A DNA stretch of 8,528 nucleotides from Ruminococcaceae bacterium UBA5401 (GTDB lineage Bacteria > Bacillota > Clostridia > Oscillospirales > Acutalibacteraceae). Shown here one piece after another: positions 6,191 through 8,528 of the stretch. Numbering within the stretch: the stretch's first letter is position 1; the number at the start of each line of letters is the position of its first letter. The translations under genes were made by a program, and so were the position numbers. Location: contig DHOB01000013.1 of assembly GCA_002409675.1 (NCBI GenBank), positions 1 through 8,528 on the forward strand, in the 5' to 3' direction. The notes under the pieces were generated by a model. That model ran no database searches. It saw only the letters and a program-made list of their open reading frames with translations, and was not told the DNA's origin.

Positions 6191-6466
6191 TCAGTCGCTG
6201 CTGAAGGGGAGCAGCGCCAGATGGCGCGCACGCTTGATGGCGACCGTCAGCTCGCGCTGATGATGCGCGCAGGTTCCGGTCACCCTGCGCGGAAGGATTT
6301 TTCCCCGTTCAGAAATATAACGGCGCAGCTTCGCCACGTCTTTATAGTCAATCACATCGACTTTTTCCACGCAGAAGGCGCAGACTTTTCTGCGTCCGCG
6401 GCGTCCGCCGGAGCGGCGGCCCCGTTCGGGGCGCTCCGACCTTTCGTTTCTGTTGTTTTCAGCCAT
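6191..6466 (-). CDS. rpsR: 30S ribosomal protein S18
   Basis: Small-subunit ribosomal protein that binds S6 and the central platform of 16S rRNA. The 91-aa product has an Arg/Gly-rich N-terminal extension (about residues 5-27) followed by the conserved core with YKDVAKLRRYISERGKI and TGTCAHHQREL. It keeps potential zinc ligands, C29-x2-C32 and C66-x2-H69, so it is the zinc-binding (C+) form rather than the zinc-free paralogue. The ATG is preceded by AAGGAG (6479-6474) with 7-nt spacing. It is the last gene of the rpsF-ssb-rpsR cluster, 32 nt after ssb, and is followed by the two-way terminator. Confidence 0.97.
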   Translation of the reverse strand: MAENNRNERSERPERGRRSGGRRGRRKVCAFCVEKVDVIDYKDVAKLRRYISERGKILPRRVTGTCAHHQRELTVAIKRARHLALLPFSSD

Positions 6467-6498
6467 AAGATTTCTCCTTTTTGATAAAACCGAGCCTC

Positions 6499-6975
6499 TC
6501 AGAACGGCAGGTCGTCGTCGGACGGAATTTCCTCAAAATCTCCGTTTTCGCCGTTCGAGTAAGAAGGCGCGGGCTGATTCTTATCCGCAGCGGGCGCCGG
6601 TTTCTGCGCCGGCTCCGGTTTCTGCGCCGGGCGGCCGCCCGGCGCGGAGGAGTCGCGCTTCGGCTCGGCGAAATGGACGTTGTCGGCGACAATCTCGAAG
6701 GCCTTGCGCTTGATGCCGGACCTGTCGGTATAGGTCCGGGTCTGAATGGACCCCTGCACCGCGGCCAGCTGGCCCTTCCGAAAATATTTGCACACAAATT
6801 CAGCGGTATTACGCCACGCCACAACGTCGATAAAATCCGTCTGGCGCTCTGCCCCCGCCTTTACATAGGAGCGGTCCACCGCCAGGGTAAAGCTCGTCAC
6901 CGAAATCCCGCTCGACGTGTGCCGCAGTTCGGGGTCGGCGACAAACCTGCCCATAATCACAGCCACATTCAGCAT
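6499..6975 (-). CDS. ssb: Single-stranded DNA-binding protein
   Basis: Binds and protects single-stranded DNA in replication, repair and recombination. The 158-aa product has an N-terminal OB-fold (about residues 1-105, starting MLNVAVIMGRFVADPELR and including FIDVVAWRNTAEF and the GQLAAVQGSIQTRTY strand). A Pro/Ala/Lys-rich flexible linker follows. The acidic tip DDDLPF is the docking peptide for partner proteins. The ATG lies 6 nt after the rpsF stop. The ribosome binding site, GAGG inside the end of rpsF, is weak and rather distant, so translational coupling to rpsF is likely. The order rpsF-ssb-rpsR is the standard one in Firmicutes, linking ribosome and DNA-replication proteins in one transcript. 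Confidence 0.97.
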   Translation of the reverse strand: MLNVAVIMGRFVADPELRHTSSGISVTSFTLAVDRSYVKAGAERQTDFIDVVAWRNTAEFVCKYFRKGQLAAVQGSIQTRTYTDRSGIKRKAFEIVADNVHFAEPKRDSSAPGGRPAQKPEPAQKPAPAADKNQPAPSYSNGENGDFEEIPSDDDLPF

Positions 6976-6981
6976 CTTCGG

Positions 6982-7356
6982 TCACGCCTCTTTCTTCTCG
7001 TCCGCTTTCGGTTCTTCCGCCTTCGGGGCCTCCGGTTTGGCAGGCTCCGGCTTTTTCTGCGGAATCACCCGTTTGACAATCAGCGAACGGAGCACGCCGT
7101 CCGTAATGTTGTAGACACGGTCCAGCTCTGCGGTGAAAGAGGGGACGCTGGTGAAGTTAATCAGCGTGTAATACCCTTCTTCTTCCTTCTTGATTGGGTA
7201 GGCCAGCCTGCGCTTGCCCCACTCGTCGACACTGTCGACCGTGCCGTGCGCCCCGATCAGGTCCTTGAACTTCTGGACCGTGGCGGTGATTCCGTCGTCG
7301 CCCAGTTTTGTGGAAAGGATAAACACGGTTTCATAGGCATTTTTAATCTCTGGCAT
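6982..7356 (-). CDS. rpsF: 30S ribosomal protein S6
   Basis: Small-subunit ribosomal protein that pairs with S18. The 124-aa product contains the S6 fold, with YETVFIL near the N-terminus, VDEWGKRRLAYPIKKEEEGYYTLINF in two adjoining stretches in the middle, and DGVLRSLIVKRV before the tail. About 20 residues rich in Lys, Glu, Ala and Pro extend past the usual end of S6 and are probably disordered. I choose the ATG at 7356. An upstream in-frame GTG at 7365 overlaps the strong ribosome binding site AGGAGGT (7370-7364), whereas the ATG lies 7 nt after it. It is the first gene of the cluster and is preceded by its own promoter and a structured leader. Confidence 0.96.
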   Translation of the reverse strand: MPEIKNAYETVFILSTKLGDDGITATVQKFKDLIGAHGTVDSVDEWGKRRLAYPIKKEEEGYYTLINFTSVPSFTAELDRVYNITDGVLRSLIVKRVIPQKKPEPAKPEAPKAEEPKADEKKEA

Positions 7357-7363
7357 TCTTTGC

Positions 7364-7370
7364 ACCTCCT
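7364..7370 (-). promoter_or_regulatory. Strong ribosome binding site of rpsF
   Basis: AGGAGGT on the minus strand, with A-rich flank, lies 7 nt before the ATG at 7356. It overlaps an in-frame GTG at 7365-7363, which rules that GTG out as the start. Confidence 0.85.
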
Positions 7371-7373
7371 TTT

Positions 7374-7429
7374 GGACTTCAGGCCCCCGGACACGCCGGG
7401 AGCAAGGATGCGGGCTGTTTAAACAGTCC
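7374..7429 (-). promoter_or_regulatory. Structured rpsF mRNA leader; candidate S6:S18 autoregulatory element
   Basis: On the minus strand GGACT (7429-7425) can pair with AGTCC (7378-7374). This encloses a perfect hairpin, CCCGG and CCGGG around a 5-nt loop (7400-7386). Its 5' part includes the 12-bp palindrome CTGTTTAAACAG (7426-7415). In many bacteria the S6:S18 complex represses its own mRNA through a leader structure with an unpaired CCG; a CCG lies in the unpaired part here. The pairing is visible, but the match to the known motif is unproven. Confidence 0.35.
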
Positions 7430-7437
7430 GATTTATT

Positions 7438-7466
7438 ATTATATCAGCGGCGCGGCTCCCCGTCAA
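7438..7466 (-). promoter_or_regulatory. Sigma-A-type promoter of the rpsF-ssb-rpsR operon
   Basis: On the minus strand TTGACG (7466-7461) and TATAAT (7443-7438) are separated by exactly 17 bp, close to the consensus at both boxes. Transcription should start near 7431, giving a leader of about 75 nt. The -35 begins only 16 nt after the galU stop codon. Confidence 0.85.
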
Positions 7467-7482
7467 TAGGAAGCCCTGCCTT

Positions 7483-8358
7483 TTACAGGTTTTTGCAGAA
7501 ATCCTTGAGATAGGCCCGGAACTCGGCGCCGATTTCCGGGTGCTGAAGGGCAATTTCCACCTGGGCCTTCATAATGCCCAGCTTATTGCCCATGTCGTAG
7601 CGCTTGCCGGTGAATTCGACGGCCACCATTCCCTCGCGCCGGGCCAGCGTGCGCATGGCGTCGGTCAGCTGGATTTCGCCGCCCGCGCCGGGCTGCGTTT
7701 TGTCGAGAATTTCAAAAATCTGCGGCGGCAGCACGCATCGGCCGAGGATGGAATACAGCGAAAGGACCTTGTCCGGCGTGGGCTTCTCGACCATGTCGGT
7801 GCAGCGGAACAGGTTGTCGTGAAGAGGCTCGACTTTCAGGGAGCTGTATTTATAAATGGCCTCTCTGGGGACCTTGTTGACCCCAACGACCCCCTTGCCG
7901 TACTCGTCGTAGGCGCGGATGAGCTGGGCGCACGCCGGGTCCTTGCCGATAATCACGTCGTCGCCGTACAGAACGGCGAACGGCTCGTTCCCCACGAAAG
8001 AGCGCGCGCAGTTTACGGCGTGCCCGAGGCCGCGGGTCTCTTTCTGGCGGACGAAATAGATATTCGCCTTATGGGCGATTCCGACGATTTCATCGAGAAT
8101 CCGCTTCTTTTCCGGTCCGCCGTTGGAAAGCCGCGCCTCCAGCTCCGGGGCACGGTCAAAATGGTCTTCAATCAGGCCCTTGCCGCGGTTGGTGATAATC
8201 AGGATATCCGTGATGCCGGAGCGGACGGCCTCTTCCACAATATACTGGATGGCGGGCTTGTCCACGATGGGCAGCATTTCCTTCGGCATGGACTTTGTGG
8301 CGGGAAGAACCCGCGTCCCAAGCCCCGCGGCGGGGATGACGGCTTTTTTGACTTTCAC
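7483..8358 (-). CDS. galU: UTP--glucose-1-phosphate uridylyltransferase
   Basis: Makes UDP-glucose and pyrophosphate from UTP and glucose 1-phosphate in the cytoplasm, feeding glycolipid, polysaccharide and galactose pathways. The 291-aa length fits GalU. The nucleotide-binding N-terminus AAGLGTRVLPATK (residues 10-22) runs into the PKEMLPIVDKP segment (25-35). QKETRGLGHAV (105-115), the GDD of the metal site (132-134), VEKP (190-193), GEIQLTDAM and YDMGNKLG are all present. The start is GTG, with TAGGAG placed 8 nt before it. No clear terminator follows the gene, so some read-through into rpsF is possible. A partial gene ends 27 nt upstream on the same strand and may be cotranscribed. Confidence 0.96.
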   Translation of the reverse strand: MKVKKAVIPAAGLGTRVLPATKSMPKEMLPIVDKPAIQYIVEEAVRSGITDILIITNRGKGLIEDHFDRAPELEARLSNGGPEKKRILDEIVGIAHKANIYFVRQKETRGLGHAVNCARSFVGNEPFAVLYGDDVIIGKDPACAQLIRAYDEYGKGVVGVNKVPREAIYKYSSLKVEPLHDNLFRCTDMVEKPTPDKVLSLYSILGRCVLPPQIFEILDKTQPGAGGEIQLTDAMRTLARREGMVAVEFTGKRYDMGNKLGIMKAQVEIALQHPEIGAEFRAYLKDFCKNL

Positions 8359-8385
8359 GGTAATCGCTCCTAAATTCTAATGTTT

Positions 8386-8528
8386 TTATTGGAACAGAAA
8401 AAAGGAAAGGATGAGGAAGCAGATGCAGCAGACCACGGCAAAGGCCATGTTGACGCCGCCCTCTTCCTGCAGGCGGGCCGCGACGGCCCCGGGCTGCGAG
8501 GATTCCCGGCGGATCTGACCGACCCTGC
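8386..8528 (-). CDS. C-terminal end of a membrane-anchored protein, 5' part outside the window
   Basis: An open minus-strand frame enters from the window edge and stops at TAA (8388-8386), giving the last 46 residues. A polar stretch (QIRRESSQPGAVAARLQEE) is followed by a hydrophobic Cys-rich helix of about 18 residues (AFAVVCCICFLILSFFLF) that ends one residue before the stop. This would be a C-terminal membrane anchor. The codons have GC-rich third positions like the neighbouring genes. I do not recognise the family. It is 27 nt upstream of galU on the same strand and may share its transcript. Confidence 0.5.
   Translation of the reverse strand, partial: RVGQIRRESSQPGAVAARLQEEGGVNMAFAVVCCICFLILSFFLFQ

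Noticed and set aside
6481..7422. A 313-codon plus-strand frame opposite ssb and rpsF
   Set aside because: It is antisense to two clear housekeeping genes and its sequence is Arg/His-rich without recognisable domains.
7540..8373. A 277-codon plus-strand frame opposite galU
   Set aside because: It is a mirror frame of galU with no motif. The minus strand shows all GalU signatures.
8411..8518. A 35-codon plus-strand frame starting after an AAGGAAAGG sequence
   Set aside because: It overlaps the partial minus-strand gene, ends quickly, and has no hydrophobic or conserved pattern. The purine run is the complement of Phe and Ser codons.

Overview
The window reads as chromosomal DNA from a GC-rich anaerobic member of the Firmicutes, class Clostridia, probably near the Oscillospirales/Ruminococcaceae. 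The basis is inference. It carries the rpsF-ssb-rpsR cluster, strong AGGAGG-type ribosome binding sites, GTG and TTG starts, a lipoprotein-type sugar ABC transporter without its own ATPase, and a PASTA-containing kinase-fold protein. I see no insertion sequences, CRISPR array, tRNA, rRNA or phage genes.

Layout. Positions 59-3253 (+) hold a three-gene carbohydrate ABC importer of the CUT1 type: a solute-binding lipoprotein followed by two MalF/MalG-like permeases. A hairpin separates the binding protein from the permeases. The second permease runs tail-to-tail into a TauE/SafE (TSUP) family membrane protein on the minus strand (3250-4053), and their stop codons overlap. A 324-bp intergenic region (4054-4377) carries back-to-back promoters, one for the TSUP gene and one for a 565-codon plus-strand gene (4378-6075). 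That product has an N-terminal zinc ribbon, a kinase-fold domain with the catalytic residues lost, one membrane helix and two extracellular PASTA repeats. A strong two-way terminator (6132-6173) separates it from the minus-strand block: rpsR, ssb and rpsF (6191-7356), preceded by a near-consensus promoter and a structured leader. Next comes galU (7483-8358) and, at the right edge, the last 46 codons of a membrane-anchored protein of unknown function.

How the genes work together. The left genes import a sugar or oligosaccharide, probably energised by a shared MsmX-like ATPase encoded elsewhere (inference). The right block is housekeeping: ribosomal proteins S6 and S18, single-stranded DNA-binding protein, and UDP-glucose synthesis for the envelope. 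The most unusual gene is the central kinase-like protein. It has the architecture of a cell-wall-sensing PASTA kinase but has lost the Lys, alpha-C Glu, HRD Asp and Asn, and DFG Asp, so it is predicted to be a sensor or scaffold rather than an enzyme. I see no multi-gene system that is clearly new. The pseudokinase, its long leader, and the rpsF leader are the best leads.
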